From positions 62,001 through 126,000 of the forward strand of contig NZ_BRVM01000005.1 in the NCBI RefSeq assembly GCF_026011715.1: a stretch of DNA of 64,000 nucleotides, given 5' to 3'. This stretch comes from Cytobacillus sp. NCCP-133. Lineage in GTDB: Bacteria; Bacillota; Bacilli; Bacillales; Cytobacillaceae. The position numbers and the translations under genes are program-made. The notes under the pieces are model-generated. The model saw nothing but the letters and a program-made list of their open reading frames with translations. It did no database searches and had not been told where the DNA came from. Positions 35,297-44,510 of the stretch are shown here, piece after piece; position 1 is the first letter of the stretch; every line of letters begins with the position of its first letter.

Positions 35297-36424
35297 ATGT
35301 TAAAAGGAATACGAGTAATCGACTTTTCAAATTATCTTCCAGGTCCATATGCCTCACAGAGGCTTGCAGAGCTGGGAGCCGAAGTTATAAAAGTAGAGCC
35401 GGTAAATGGAGATCCCAGCAGGCATCTGGATATCAAAATTGAAGGTACGGGTGCTGTCTTTTCAGCCAATAACCGCGGCAAAAAAAGCATTGCGATTGAT
35501 CTAAAAAGCATTGAAGGCAAAAATGCTGCTCTAAAGCTGATATCAATGAGTGACGCAGTCCTTGAGAGTTTTCGTCCAGGGATCATGAAAAAGCTGGGGC
35601 TGGATTATGACTCTGTTAAAAGTCATAACCCGAATATTGTCTATTGTTCTCTTACTGGCTACGGCGAAAAGGAAGGCTATCAATATCTGGGCAGCCATGA
35701 TTTAAATTATATGGCTGTAAGCGGTGCGCTTGCCCAGTTAAAGGATCGCAGCGGAACGCCTATCCATCCTTCCAATACGATGGCTGATTATATGGGAGGC
35801 ATGGCAGCGAGCGAAAGGATTCTGGCTGCTCTGCTCTCCTGTAAGCTAACCGGACAAGGAGGATATCACTGCATTTCAATAGCTGAAGTGATGGTTGGCA
35901 TCATGGGGAACCATCTGCTGATAGAAAATGAGACTGGATACCCAAATGGGGTTTCTGTTTTAAATGGGGAAATTATAGCTTACTCCATTTATGAAACGAG
36001 AGATGGAAGATTTGCTGCACTTGCCGCACTCGAGCCAAAGTTCTGGATAAACTTCTGCCAGGCGGCCGGGAGGGAAGATTGGATTAACTCCCAGTTTACA
36101 AATGCCTCTGGGAGCAACCCTGCTTATATAGAAGTGACTGAATTATTTAAAAGCAAAACATTAAAAGAATGGACTGAGTTTGGGCAAAAAGTTGACTGCT
36201 GCTTGAGTCCTATATTGGAAACAGGGGAACTAATGGACTTTCCTCTTTTTAGGGGTATTATTGAAAACAGATTAAACGATCCCTATATAAAGATGCAAGG
36301 GGAGAGTAACACAGCTTTGGCAAGGCCTCCAGCATTAGGAGAGCACACTGAGGAAGTTTTGACAAAGATTGCGGGATTGCCGGCGAAGACAGTTGAAACG
36401 ATGAAAGATGATCGAGTCTTTTAG
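35297..36424 (+). CDS. CaiB/BaiF family, alpha-methylacyl-CoA racemase-like
   Basis: A 375-residue family III CoA-transferase fold protein. The GPYASQRLAELGAEVIKVEP start and NRGKKSIAIDLK are family hallmarks. The segment LGSHDLNYMAVSGAL (His134-Asp135) matches the GHDINY site of alpha-methylacyl-CoA racemases, where the His is a catalytic base, rather than typical formyl-CoA transferases. It would interconvert 2R- and 2S-methylacyl-CoA so that the dehydrogenase can act. AGAAAGGA precedes the ATG. A true CoA-transferase role is the alternative. Confidence 0.85.
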   Translation: MLKGIRVIDFSNYLPGPYASQRLAELGAEVIKVEPVNGDPSRHLDIKIEGTGAVFSANNRGKKSIAIDLKSIEGKNAALKLISMSDAVLESFRPGIMKKLGLDYDSVKSHNPNIVYCSLTGYGEKEGYQYLGSHDLNYMAVSGALAQLKDRSGTPIHPSNTMADYMGGMAASERILAALLSCKLTGQGGYHCISIAEVMVGIMGNHLLIENETGYPNGVSVLNGEIIAYSIYETRDGRFAALAALEPKFWINFCQAAGREDWINSQFTNASGSNPAYIEVTELFKSKTLKEWTEFGQKVDCCLSPILETGELMDFPLFRGIIENRLNDPYIKMQGESNTALARPPALGEHTEEVLTKIAGLPAKTVETMKDDRVF

Positions 36425-36762
36425 AAGAAAACGAGAATGAATCAAGGACAGGGGTGGGCTTTTATGAGAAATTCCATATTCAGACACCGGAAGCAATTAT
36501 TTATTGCTGGAAAGCATTCGAAAGGAATTTTTCCAGCAATAAAGTGGACGTTACATAGATTACATCAAAGTTTTTAAAATTAAATGTAGTTTGGGTACTA
36601 AACTACATAATCGAAACATTTGAATGGAATTGGACAAGCGTCTAACTAGTGTTTCTTTGCTGCTTTTATTTGAGTAGAGGCTGTTTATAAGATTAAATGG
36701 TATAATGGATGGGAATACATAAAAAATATACTTTTTCATGATTTGGAGTGTGATGGTCAGTA
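36425..36762. other. Intergenic region with an 11-bp inverted repeat
   Basis: ATTGCTGGAAA and TTTCCAGCAAT (36503-36540) form a hairpin without a T tract. A 37-codon frame from ATG 36464 spans it, behind GGGGTGGG, but I do not trust it as a gene. Nothing else is seen. Confidence 0.4.
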
Positions 36763-37458
36763 GTGCGTTTTATTAAAACGATCCCAAACATCGTGACATT
36801 GGGGAACTTATATTGCGGCTTTCTGTCTATTGGTTTCGCAGCCAATGGACATTTCAAAAATGCTGCCATTCTTATTTTGATTGGCATGATGTTCGATAGC
36901 ATGGACGGCAGACTAGCAAGAATGCTTAAAGCAGACAGTACTCTCGGCAAAGAGCTGGATTCACTGGCAGATATTGTGACGTTTGGAGTTGCCCCATCGT
37001 TTTTGGTGTATTATACATATTTTTTTCAATTTGGATTTATTGGTTTAATTATTTCCGGCCTATTCCCGTTGTTTGGCGCCTACCGGCTGGCAAGGTTTAA
37101 TATAAGCACTCCCAAATCTTCCTTAAATTATTTTGTCGGAGTGCCAATTACCGCAGCAGGTGGGATTATGGCAATCCTGACACTTTTCGGTGACCTTATT
37201 CCCAATATAATTACGACAGTAGTTTTCACGGCACTTTGTTTTTTAATGGTGAGCAGAATTCGAATTCCCAGCTTCAAGGAAGTTCCTCTTCCAAAATACG
37301 GAACAATCGTCACAATCTTTTTAGGGAGTGTATTATACGTAATTTACAGGGGCTCCTATGGCCCGTTTCCCAATCTGATTTATATAGCGATTCCGCTTTA
37401 TATTGCGTATTTGGCTTATAGGTTCATTAGAGGAAAAAATAAAAAAGAAATCGATTAA
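36763..37458 (+). CDS. pssA: CDP-diacylglycerol--serine O-phosphatidyltransferase
   Basis: A 231-residue integral membrane enzyme making phosphatidylserine from CDP-diacylglycerol and serine, the precursor of phosphatidylethanolamine. The CDP-alcohol phosphatidyltransferase motif is intact (DSMDGRLARMLKADSTLGKE followed by LDSLAD, near residues 46-70). About six to seven membrane segments follow. The GTG start has only a weak site (GGAG, 14 bases upstream). No psd gene lies nearby. Confidence 0.9.
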   Translation: MRFIKTIPNIVTLGNLYCGFLSIGFAANGHFKNAAILILIGMMFDSMDGRLARMLKADSTLGKELDSLADIVTFGVAPSFLVYYTYFFQFGFIGLIISGLFPLFGAYRLARFNISTPKSSLNYFVGVPITAAGGIMAILTLFGDLIPNIITTVVFTALCFLMVSRIRIPSFKEVPLPKYGTIVTIFLGSVLYVIYRGSYGPFPNLIYIAIPLYIAYLAYRFIRGKNKKEID

Positions 37459-37518
37459 CAGACTCCATCATAAGGGTCTGTTTCTTTTTTAAAAAAAGGC
37501 CTAGGCCGGCCTTTTTTA
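37457..37518 (+). terminator. Tandem terminators after pssA
   Basis: First hairpin AACAGAC/GTCTGTT (37457-37482) with a T run; second AAAAAAGGCC/GGCCTTTTTT (37492-37517). Confidence 0.85.
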
Positions 37519-37553
37519 TGCTATAACAATTTATATCCTTTTGTACTCATGCA

Positions 37554-37710
37554 GACGTTGTCACTGGACGTGGCGCTTTTAGTCTGCGTTCCTTGAATGG
37601 GCAGTCACCTCCACATTTCAGGCAATCCTCCCAAAAAGGCAAAGGACGCCTTTCAGAGAGGCTCGTCTTGTGCTTGTCGGGGGTGGTCAAGGCGCCCTGC
37701 GCTTTTCTTA
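37554..37710. repeat. Dispersed intergenic repeat, copy B
   Basis: Shares with 4800-4869 the blocks GACGTTG, GGACGTGGCG, TTAGTCTGCGTTCCTT and, at the other end, AAGGCGCCCTGCGCTTTTCT. The middle (GCAGTCACCTCCACATTTC, AAAGGACGCCTTTCAGAGAG) resembles the spacer and hairpin of the 92-bp repeats near 4.5 kb. It runs into the stop codon of the minus-strand GIY-YIG gene. Confidence 0.75.
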
Positions 37711-38082
37711 TTTATAGAAGACTTTGTCTACATTATATTTTGCTTGTAATTCATTAATGATATAGGTCTCATAAATTTCCCGCTCCATGCTGTCTTCTAC
37801 AAAAATAACGGCAATCTTATAGACTTCATCCCGGTGGTTTTTGATTGGCGATACATTATCTTCAAAGTGCTTTTTAACGCGCTGTCTTAATTTGCGGGCC
37901 TTCCCCACAAATAAAAGATCTTCATTTGCATCAAAAAACAAAATCATGCCGCCTTTATCTCTCGGTATTTTATGATAATCAGTGAAACCATAAACACTGC
38001 TAAGGTCGCTTTCGACTGCCTGCCCCATTTGCCTGCTTTTCGTAATAACCAGATTGGGTTGAGGAATCTCAATTTTAATCAA
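37708..38082 (-). CDS. GIY-YIG domain protein (nucleotide-excision-type endonuclease)
   Basis: A 124-residue protein with a GIY-YIG nuclease fold variant: GGMILFFDANEDLLFVGKAR (GIY as MIL, YIG as FVG), then the conserved Arg in KLRQRVKKHF and a Glu in SMEREIYETYIINEL. It resembles the UvrC N-terminal domain and YurQ-like Bacillus proteins. The TTG at 38082 is nine bases after AGGAA; GTG 38091 would be too close. Repeat copy B overlaps its stop. DNA repair is the usual assignment; activity is untested. Confidence 0.75.
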   Translation of the reverse strand: MIKIEIPQPNLVITKSRQMGQAVESDLSSVYGFTDYHKIPRDKGGMILFFDANEDLLFVGKARKLRQRVKKHFEDNVSPIKNHRDEVYKIAVIFVEDSMEREIYETYIINELQAKYNVDKVFYK

Positions 38083-38091
38083 TTTTATCAC

Positions 38092-38475
38092 TTCCTATTC
38101 TGAACTAAGAGTAACATAACATAAACATGCCAAGGAATCTACAATCCGGAAAAAGACCGATAATTTGCATTTTATTTATTTATAATGACTTGCAGACTAA
38201 TTCATAATTTTCCTTTCTTTTGATAAAAGTACACCCTTAAACCCCGTGGTGCACTTTGAAAATCTTCTGAATTCCTCCTGCACTTATCGTGTAAAACACA
38301 TTTTCATAAGGAAATAGTCATATCAAAAATTCAACTTACATAAAAATGAGAGATAGCTCGGGACGAATAAAAATATATTAAAAAAAAAAGGAAAAAAGTA
38401 TTACATAAAGAATATTAAAACTATTCATAATTTTATAAAATTTATTTCATTTTCCGAAAAATGGGGGCTGATCGT
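38092..38475. other. A/T-rich intergenic region
   Basis: No gene and no convincing hairpin seen. It should hold divergent promoters for the GIY-YIG gene and the LIV-type operon; a long A tract (38379-38399) precedes the operon. Confidence 0.4.
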
Positions 38476-39246
38476 TTGGGTATTTTAGAGATTAAAGATG
38501 TGACATTAAGATTTGGCGGAGTAGTAGCACTGGATCATGTCTCGTATGAAGTTAAAAAAGGTGAGATTTTTTCCCTCATTGGGCCAAATGGTGCAGGCAA
38601 GACGAGTATGCTGAATTGCATCAGCGGACTCTACCGGCCGGCTTCAGGCTCGGTCAATTTTAAAGGGGAGGATATTTCCCGCTATAAGCCTCACAAAAGA
38701 GCCAGCTTAGGCATTGCCCGAGCTTTCCAGAATATTGAGCTTTTCCCGCATTTATCTGTATTGGACAATCTTATGCTTGGCAGGCATGTGAGGATGAAAA
38801 CAGGAGTCCTATCAGGCGGATTGTATTGGGGAAAGGCGCAAAGAGAAGAAGTCGAACACCGTGAAAAAGTTGAACAGGTGATTGATTTCCTGGAGATTGA
38901 GCATATTCGCAACACGCCAGTAGGCACACTCTCTTATGGCCTGCAGAAGCGGGTTGAAACTGGCCGGGCTCTTGCTTTAGAACCGGAAATGCTTCTGCTG
39001 GATGAACCTATGGCAGGCATGAACAGCGAGGAAAAGGAAGACATGGCCCGTTATATCATGGATATTCATGAAGAAATGAATACAACTATTATCCTGATTG
39101 AGCATGATATGGGAGTTGTTATGGATTTGTCCGATCATATTGCCGTACTGGATTTTGGCAAGCTGATTGGCTTTGGAACACCAGAAGAAATACAAAACAA
39201 CCAGAAAGTAATTGAAGCGTATCTAGGCGAAGAGAACGCCGTATAA
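38476..39246 (+). CDS. livG: LIV-type ABC transporter ATP-binding protein (LivG-like)
   Basis: A 256-residue ATPase of the hydrophobic amino acid uptake (HAAT) type: Walker A GPNGAGKTSM, Q-loop AFQNIELFPHLSVLDNL, signature LSYGLQKRVETGRALA, Walker B MLLLDEPMAGM. The extended region after the Q-loop (GRHVRMKTGVLSGGLYWGKA) is typical of LivG. TTG 38476 is eight bases after GGGGG; ATG 38461 would overlap that site. First gene of an operon with a synthetase, LivH and LivM. Confidence 0.9.
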   Translation: MGILEIKDVTLRFGGVVALDHVSYEVKKGEIFSLIGPNGAGKTSMLNCISGLYRPASGSVNFKGEDISRYKPHKRASLGIARAFQNIELFPHLSVLDNLMLGRHVRMKTGVLSGGLYWGKAQREEVEHREKVEQVIDFLEIEHIRNTPVGTLSYGLQKRVETGRALALEPEMLLLDEPMAGMNSEEKEDMARYIMDIHEEMNTTIILIEHDMGVVMDLSDHIAVLDFGKLIGFGTPEEIQNNQKVIEAYLGEENAV

Positions 39247-39294
39247 AAAGCGGCTGAAAATCTATCGAAATGTAAGAGGGAGGGGAGAAATTCT

Positions 39295-41202
39295 ATGAGC
39301 ATGACGTTTCCGCAGCTATTAATTGAAAGGGCTTACAAGAACGGTTCTCAGGTAGCATTGCGAGAAAAAGAGTATGGAATTTGGAACGAGTTCAATTATG
39401 AATCTTTCTTGGAAAAAGTTAAACTTTTCAGCCAGGGTTTGGCTGCATTGGGGCTTGAAAGGGAAGATAAGGTCGCAATAATAGGTGATAACAGAATCGA
39501 GTGGATTATCAGTGAATTGGCAGCGCAAAGCCTAGGGGGCATATCTGTCGGTATCTATCAGGAGTCATTGTCCACTGAACTCAAGTATATTATCAATGAT
39601 TGCGATGCAACGATTGTGGTTGCTGAAGACCAAGAGCAAGTGGATAAACTGCTGGAGATCAAAGATGCCATTCCGAAAGTAAAGACAATCATCTATTACG
39701 ATCCCAGGGGAATGAGGAATTATCAGGAGGAATTTCTTCTTAAGTTTGAGGATGTCCTGGCGATTGGACAATCGTTTCAATCAAAGGAACCTGAATTTTT
39801 CCAGCTTGAAGTTGACAAAGGTACTGAAGATGATGTAGCCATTCTCTCCTATACGTCGGGTACAACAGGCAATCCAAAAGGTACTATGTTAACCTATCGA
39901 AATTTGGTGAACATGGCTAAGAATCTGTCATCGATTGACCCGCTGACAGATAAGGATGAGTATGTTTCTTTCCTGCCCCTGGCCTGGATTGGCGAACAGA
40001 TGATGACACTGGCGATGGGGCTGTATAACGGCATGACGATTAATTTCCCTGAAGAGCCGACAACCGTTTTGGAAGATTTGCGGGAAATAGGTCCGCAGGT
40101 GATATTTTCGCCGCCGCGAATCTATGAAGATATGGTTTCCCGTTTTCAAGTGAAAATTCAGGATAGCGGCTGGCTCAAACGAAAGATTTATAACTGGTGC
40201 AAGCCAATTGGAGAGAAAGTGGCTAAAGCTCAATTTGAAAATATACCAGTCAGTTCAGGAACCAAGATTCTATATAAAATTGCTGATTACCTAATATTTA
40301 GTGCCATACGCGACCATCTCGGCTTGCTCAAAATAAAGCGAGCATATACAGGGGGCGCTCCGCTTGGACCAGATGTGTTTGAATTCTTCCATAGCATTGG
40401 AGTGAATGTCAAAAGCATATACGGCCAGACGGAAGTTTCCGGCATATCCATTGTACATAGGGATGGCGACATCAAACTTGATAGCGTTGGTATCCCCATT
40501 CCGGGAACAGAAGTGAAAATTTCTAATGAAGGAGAAATCTTAATCAAGAGTTCCAGTGTGTGCAAAGGATATTACAAAAATGAAAAAAGCACAAAAGAAA
40601 CAATCCAGGAAGGATGGCTGCATACAGGAGATGCTGGCACGCTGGATGAAGAAGGGCATTTGTATATTATTGACCGGATTAAAGATGTTATCCGGCTTGA
40701 TACAGGAGAGATGTTCTCTCCGCAATTTATTGAAAACAAACTTAAATTCAGCTCCTATATCCAGGAAGCAGTAGCAATAGGAAAGGAGCGGCCTTATGTT
40801 GTAGCCATGATTAATATTGACATGAAAAATGTTGGCCGCTGGGCTGAGAAAAATCAAATCAGCTATACAACCTATACAGATTTATCATCCAAGCCTGAGG
40901 TTTTGGACTTGATTGAAAAACAGGTTCAGAAAATTAACCAGTCACTTCCTGAAAAAGCACGTGTAAAGAAATTTGTTCTGCTATACAAAGAACTGGATGC
41001 AGATGATGAGGAACTAACAAGAACAAAGAAAGTCCGCAGGCAGTTTGTCGCTAAAAAATATCAAACATTGATCGACGGCCTGTATACCAAAGATACAAAA
41101 ATAGAGGTCAATGGAACGATTAAATATCGTGACGGTTTGGAACAAACCATCCAAACGACACTTCAAGTCATTTTTATGGATAAAGGTGAGGGGGCAGCTT
41201 AA
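39295..41202 (+). CDS. Long-chain acyl-CoA synthetase embedded in the transporter operon
   Basis: A 635-residue AMP-forming synthetase of the long-chain (FAA1/ACSL) class: SYTSGTTGNPKGTMLTYRNL (near residue 185), FLPLAWIGEQM, FSPPRIYEDM, AYTGGAPLGPDVFEFFHSIG, YGQTEVSG, GWLHTGDAGTLDEEGHLYI and IDRIKDVIRLDTGEMFSP. GGGAGGGGAG lies seven bases before the ATG. Its stop overlaps the livH start (TAATG). Sitting between ATPase and permease genes, it probably traps the imported acid as its CoA ester. Confidence 0.92.
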   Translation: MSMTFPQLLIERAYKNGSQVALREKEYGIWNEFNYESFLEKVKLFSQGLAALGLEREDKVAIIGDNRIEWIISELAAQSLGGISVGIYQESLSTELKYIINDCDATIVVAEDQEQVDKLLEIKDAIPKVKTIIYYDPRGMRNYQEEFLLKFEDVLAIGQSFQSKEPEFFQLEVDKGTEDDVAILSYTSGTTGNPKGTMLTYRNLVNMAKNLSSIDPLTDKDEYVSFLPLAWIGEQMMTLAMGLYNGMTINFPEEPTTVLEDLREIGPQVIFSPPRIYEDMVSRFQVKIQDSGWLKRKIYNWCKPIGEKVAKAQFENIPVSSGTKILYKIADYLIFSAIRDHLGLLKIKRAYTGGAPLGPDVFEFFHSIGVNVKSIYGQTEVSGISIVHRDGDIKLDSVGIPIPGTEVKISNEGEILIKSSSVCKGYYKNEKSTKETIQEGWLHTGDAGTLDEEGHLYIIDRIKDVIRLDTGEMFSPQFIENKLKFSSYIQEAVAIGKERPYVVAMINIDMKNVGRWAEKNQISYTTYTDLSSKPEVLDLIEKQVQKINQSLPEKARVKKFVLLYKELDADDEELTRTKKVRRQFVAKKYQTLIDGLYTKDTKIEVNGTIKYRDGLEQTIQTTLQVIFMDKGEGAA

Positions 41203-42086
41203 TGACTTTTTTCTTGCAAATGCTCGTTACAGGAATTGTAGTAGGAAGTGTCTATTCACTGGTTGCATTGGGTTTTGTTCTTATTTATAAATCCAGCGAT
41301 GCCATTAACTTTGCACAGGGAGAGTTCCTCCTTATTGGAACATATGTATGTTTGACGCTTATTACAGCTTATAACATCCCATTTATCGCAGCACTGATGA
41401 TTGCATTGATTTTTAGTGCCGTGCTTGGTTTTGTTATTGAACGAATTGTCCTGAGGCCTTTTATTGGAGAGCCTGTCATATCGATGATTATGGCGACCAT
41501 TGGTTTATCCAGTGTACTCGCAGGGATTGTCCATATTACTTGGGGCCATGAAACTAGAGTTTTCCCCAAAGTGTTCTCAGAGCAGCCGATCCATTTAGGG
41601 GAAATTGTCATTGCGCCGGTGTATCTCTGGTCTCTATTAATCGTTGTCATTATGCTTGTCATTTTTACGCTCTTTTTCAAGTATTCGAAGCTTGGGATTG
41701 CCATGAGGGCAACAGCGGATGATCAGCAGGCAGCGATGTCGATGGGAATCAGCGTCAAAATGATTTTCGCCGTAGCCTGGGCAATTGCCGCAATTGTCTC
41801 TGCAGTTGGGGGTATCCTGCTTGGAAATATCAATGGAGTGAACGCTTCTTTGTCTGCTATCGGATTGAAGGTATTGCCTGTTGCCATTCTTGGCGGGCTT
41901 GATAGTATTCCGGGCGCTATTATTGGCGGGCTTATTATCGGCATACTCGAAAGCTTAACTGGAGGATACCTGGATCCATTGGTTGGTGGCGGTCTGAAAG
42001 AAGTTATGCCGTTTGTCATCCTCGTATTGATCCTAATGTTCAAACCATATGGTTTGTTCGGCAAAAAAGAAATCGAGAGGGTGTAA
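41202..42086 (+). CDS. livH: LIV-type ABC permease (LivH-like)
   Basis: A 294-residue membrane protein with about eight helices and the LivH features NFAQGEFLLIGTYV (near residue 40), RATADDQQAAMSMGI (the ATPase-contact loop near 170) and LGGLDSIPGAIIGGLIIGI. It pairs with LivM to form the membrane channel. It is coupled to the synthetase gene by a 1-base overlap and lies 3 bases before livM. Confidence 0.92.
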   Translation: MTFFLQMLVTGIVVGSVYSLVALGFVLIYKSSDAINFAQGEFLLIGTYVCLTLITAYNIPFIAALMIALIFSAVLGFVIERIVLRPFIGEPVISMIMATIGLSSVLAGIVHITWGHETRVFPKVFSEQPIHLGEIVIAPVYLWSLLIVVIMLVIFTLFFKYSKLGIAMRATADDQQAAMSMGISVKMIFAVAWAIAAIVSAVGGILLGNINGVNASLSAIGLKVLPVAILGGLDSIPGAIIGGLIIGILESLTGGYLDPLVGGGLKEVMPFVILVLILMFKPYGLFGKKEIERV

Positions 42087-42089
42087 ACG

Positions 42090-43151
42090 ATGAGAAATCC
42101 TTTTGTAATGGATTGTGGAGAATTTCATGTGAATTATAAACAAGATATGGCCATCTGGAAAATTTCCAGAGTCAGGATGCGTGTTTTTATTCTGCTGGCT
42201 GTCTTTGCTGTATTTCCAATGTTTGCATCCGATTATATCATTGGCCTGGCAACGCTTTGCGGAATCGCAGCGATTGGAGCTATTGGGCTAAACATTCTAA
42301 CAGGTTTTACAGGACAGATTTCCATAGGGATGGGTGCTTTCCTAGGTGTAGGAGGCTATACCTCTGCTATTTTAACAGCAAAGCTTGGGCTTAGCTTCTG
42401 GATTGCCATGCCGACAGCTGGCATTGTCACGGCCATTGTAGGAGGCCTGTTCGGGTTACCATCTCTAAGGCTGAAAGGGTTATATCTAGCAATCGCTACT
42501 TTGGCAGCCCAGGTGATCATCCTGTTTGTGATATCACGCTGGGATTCACTGACTGGAGGAACAGCCGGAATGGTATTATCCAGACCTGAATTAGGCAGTT
42601 TCGTTTTTTACAGTGAGCAAAGCTATTATTATTTAATGTTTGTTGTGCTTGTAATTACAACGATCTTTTCCCTGAATCTCTTCCGATCACGGGTTGGCCG
42701 CGCATTTATTGCAGTTCGTGACCGTGATGTGGCAGCGGAAGTAATGGGGATTGATTTATTTAAATACAAGGTATTAGCATTCATTGTAAGTTCCTTTTTC
42801 GTGGGAATTGCCGGTGCTTTGCTGGGTCACTACACAATGGTTGTAAGTCCGGAATTGTACAGCATTACAGTTTCAATTGAATACTTGGCCATCATCTTAG
42901 TAGGGGGATTAGGCAGTGTATTCGGTTCCATCTATGGAGCGGTGTTTATCACATTGCTTCCGGTTTTACTAAGGTCAGGGGTAGAAATGCTGAGCGGTGT
43001 TTTTCCTGATTTATCAGCAGTCTTAATAGGCATGAAGGAAGTCGTTTTCGGTCTGGTGATTATTTTGTTCTTAATATATGAACCTCAGGGATTAGCGAAA
43101 ATATGGAAAAACATTAAAGACTACTTTAAATTGTGGCCATTTTCCTATTAA
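42090..43151 (+). CDS. livM: LIV-type ABC permease (LivM-like)
   Basis: A 353-residue membrane protein with about ten helices. LivM signatures: GLNILTGFTGQISIGMGAFLGVGGY (near residue 67), LPSLRLKGLYLAIATLA, FIAVRDRDVAAEVMGIDLFKYK (ATPase-contact loop) and VGGLGSVFGSIYGAVF. The N terminus has about 30 polar residues before the first helix. GAGAGGG precedes the ATG. Confidence 0.92.
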   Translation: MRNPFVMDCGEFHVNYKQDMAIWKISRVRMRVFILLAVFAVFPMFASDYIIGLATLCGIAAIGAIGLNILTGFTGQISIGMGAFLGVGGYTSAILTAKLGLSFWIAMPTAGIVTAIVGGLFGLPSLRLKGLYLAIATLAAQVIILFVISRWDSLTGGTAGMVLSRPELGSFVFYSEQSYYYLMFVVLVITTIFSLNLFRSRVGRAFIAVRDRDVAAEVMGIDLFKYKVLAFIVSSFFVGIAGALLGHYTMVVSPELYSITVSIEYLAIILVGGLGSVFGSIYGAVFITLLPVLLRSGVEMLSGVFPDLSAVLIGMKEVVFGLVIILFLIYEPQGLAKIWKNIKDYFKLWPFSY

Positions 43152-43177
43152 TTCCCGGGAAATAATTTCTGAAAATT

Positions 43178-43217
43178 TTGAAAGTATTCTATTTAAAAGA
43201 AGATACTTTCAATTTTT
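43178..43217 (+). terminator. Hairpin between livM and the binding-protein gene
   Basis: 10-bp arms TTGAAAGTAT and ATACTTTCAA around 15 bases, with Ts after. It could be a partial terminator or a processing and stability element separating permease and binding-protein expression. Confidence 0.55.
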
Positions 43218-43248
43218 AATAAAAATGAGGTAATAAAGGGGGAGCATT

Positions 43249-44427
43249 ATGAAGAAATTTTGGGCAGGCTTATTTGCGGCAACACTAATGACTGGGATGC
43301 TGGCTGGCTGTTCAGGAGGCGGCGAACAAGCAGCGGGTGATCAGAAAGGTACCGTAAAAGTCGGTGGTATTTTTGACCTGACAGGCGGAACTGGTGATGT
43401 AGGAACACCATATGCAGAAGGGGAAAAAGCATTTTTTGAATCTATTGCAGAAGAGAGGATCAATGGCTATAAGCTGGAACTAATCGGTGATGACTATGCT
43501 TACAAAATTCCAGAAGCGCAGAAACTTTATCAAAAATTAAAATCCAAAGATAAAGTAGCGGCCATTTTAGGATGGGGGACAGGCGATACTGAAGCCCTTC
43601 GCCAGCAGGTAGCTGCCGACAAGCTCCCTTTCATTTCAGCTTCTTACTCAGAGAACATAAAAAATATTGATGAAAGTCCATATAACTTCCTGGCAGCCGC
43701 TTCTTATTCAGATCAGGCAAGATCTGTATTGAAGTGGATCAAAGAAAACCATAAAGAGGGAGAGCCGACTGTTGCTTTAATCTACAATGATACTGCTTTC
43801 GGCAAATCACCTGTCGAAGATGCGAAGAATTTTGCCAAGGAAATAGGCATTGAAGTAGTTGATGAGCAAATTGTGGACCTTCAGGCGCTTGATGCGACTT
43901 CACAGCTTTTAAATATGGAAAAGAAAAACCCTGATTATGCGATTATTCAGCAAACGTGGGGAGCAACAGCAACGATTTTGAAAGATGCGAAAAAGCTTGG
44001 ACTTGATACACAGTTTATCGGTTTAAACTGGGCAACCGGCGAAGGGTTGCTTCCAATTGCTGGAGATGCAGCGGAAGGCTTCATTGGTGTCGTAACACAT
44101 GCATTCCCATACGAAGATCTGCCAGGTATGGAAGATGTTAAGAAGTTTGTTGAGAGCAAGGGCGAAAAATTGGAAGATAAAAACCAGAAGTTTATCCAAG
44201 GCTGGGTGTCTGCCAAGATTATGGTCGAAGGGATAAAACTTGCTGAAGATCCAACAACAGGGGAAGGCATTCGAACCGGACTTGAAAAGATTTCAAACCT
44301 TGATCTTGGCGGATTGGCTGCACCAGTAACCTTCACATCTGACAACCATGCAGGAACTAACCAAATTCGCTTGGCCGAAGTAAGGAACGGCAAGTTTGAA
44401 GCGTTTACAGATTATATCGGCTACTAA
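43249..44427 (+). CDS. LIV-type ABC substrate-binding lipoprotein
   Basis: A 392-residue extracytoplasmic lipoprotein: signal MKKFWAGLFAATLMTGM with lipobox LAGC (Cys21) and a Ser/Gly linker. The rest is a periplasmic-binding-protein type I fold (GGIFDLTGGTGDVGTPYAEG, GWGTGDTEALRQQVAADKLP, ALIYNDTAFGKSPVEDAKNF). This is the LivK-like family whose ligands range from amino acids to aromatic and fatty acids and amides. A strong AAAGGGGGAG site supports high expression. The ligand is probably a carboxylic acid, given the two ligases in the cluster. Confidence 0.92.
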   Translation: MKKFWAGLFAATLMTGMLAGCSGGGEQAAGDQKGTVKVGGIFDLTGGTGDVGTPYAEGEKAFFESIAEERINGYKLELIGDDYAYKIPEAQKLYQKLKSKDKVAAILGWGTGDTEALRQQVAADKLPFISASYSENIKNIDESPYNFLAAASYSDQARSVLKWIKENHKEGEPTVALIYNDTAFGKSPVEDAKNFAKEIGIEVVDEQIVDLQALDATSQLLNMEKKNPDYAIIQQTWGATATILKDAKKLGLDTQFIGLNWATGEGLLPIAGDAAEGFIGVVTHAFPYEDLPGMEDVKKFVESKGEKLEDKNQKFIQGWVSAKIMVEGIKLAEDPTTGEGIRTGLEKISNLDLGGLAAPVTFTSDNHAGTNQIRLAEVRNGKFEAFTDYIGY

Positions 44428-44510
44428 AAAAATGGGGGGCGAGGTTTTATACCCGTCTCCTGTTATTTTTTTATTTGAATGCCAATGATGTTGGCTGCTG
44501 AATTGTGAAC

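Noticed and set aside
36464-36577. 37-codon frame behind GGGGTGGG between the racemase-like gene and pssA
   Set aside because: It overlaps an inverted repeat and shows no recognisable sequence. The ribosome site spacing is poor, so I described only the repeat.
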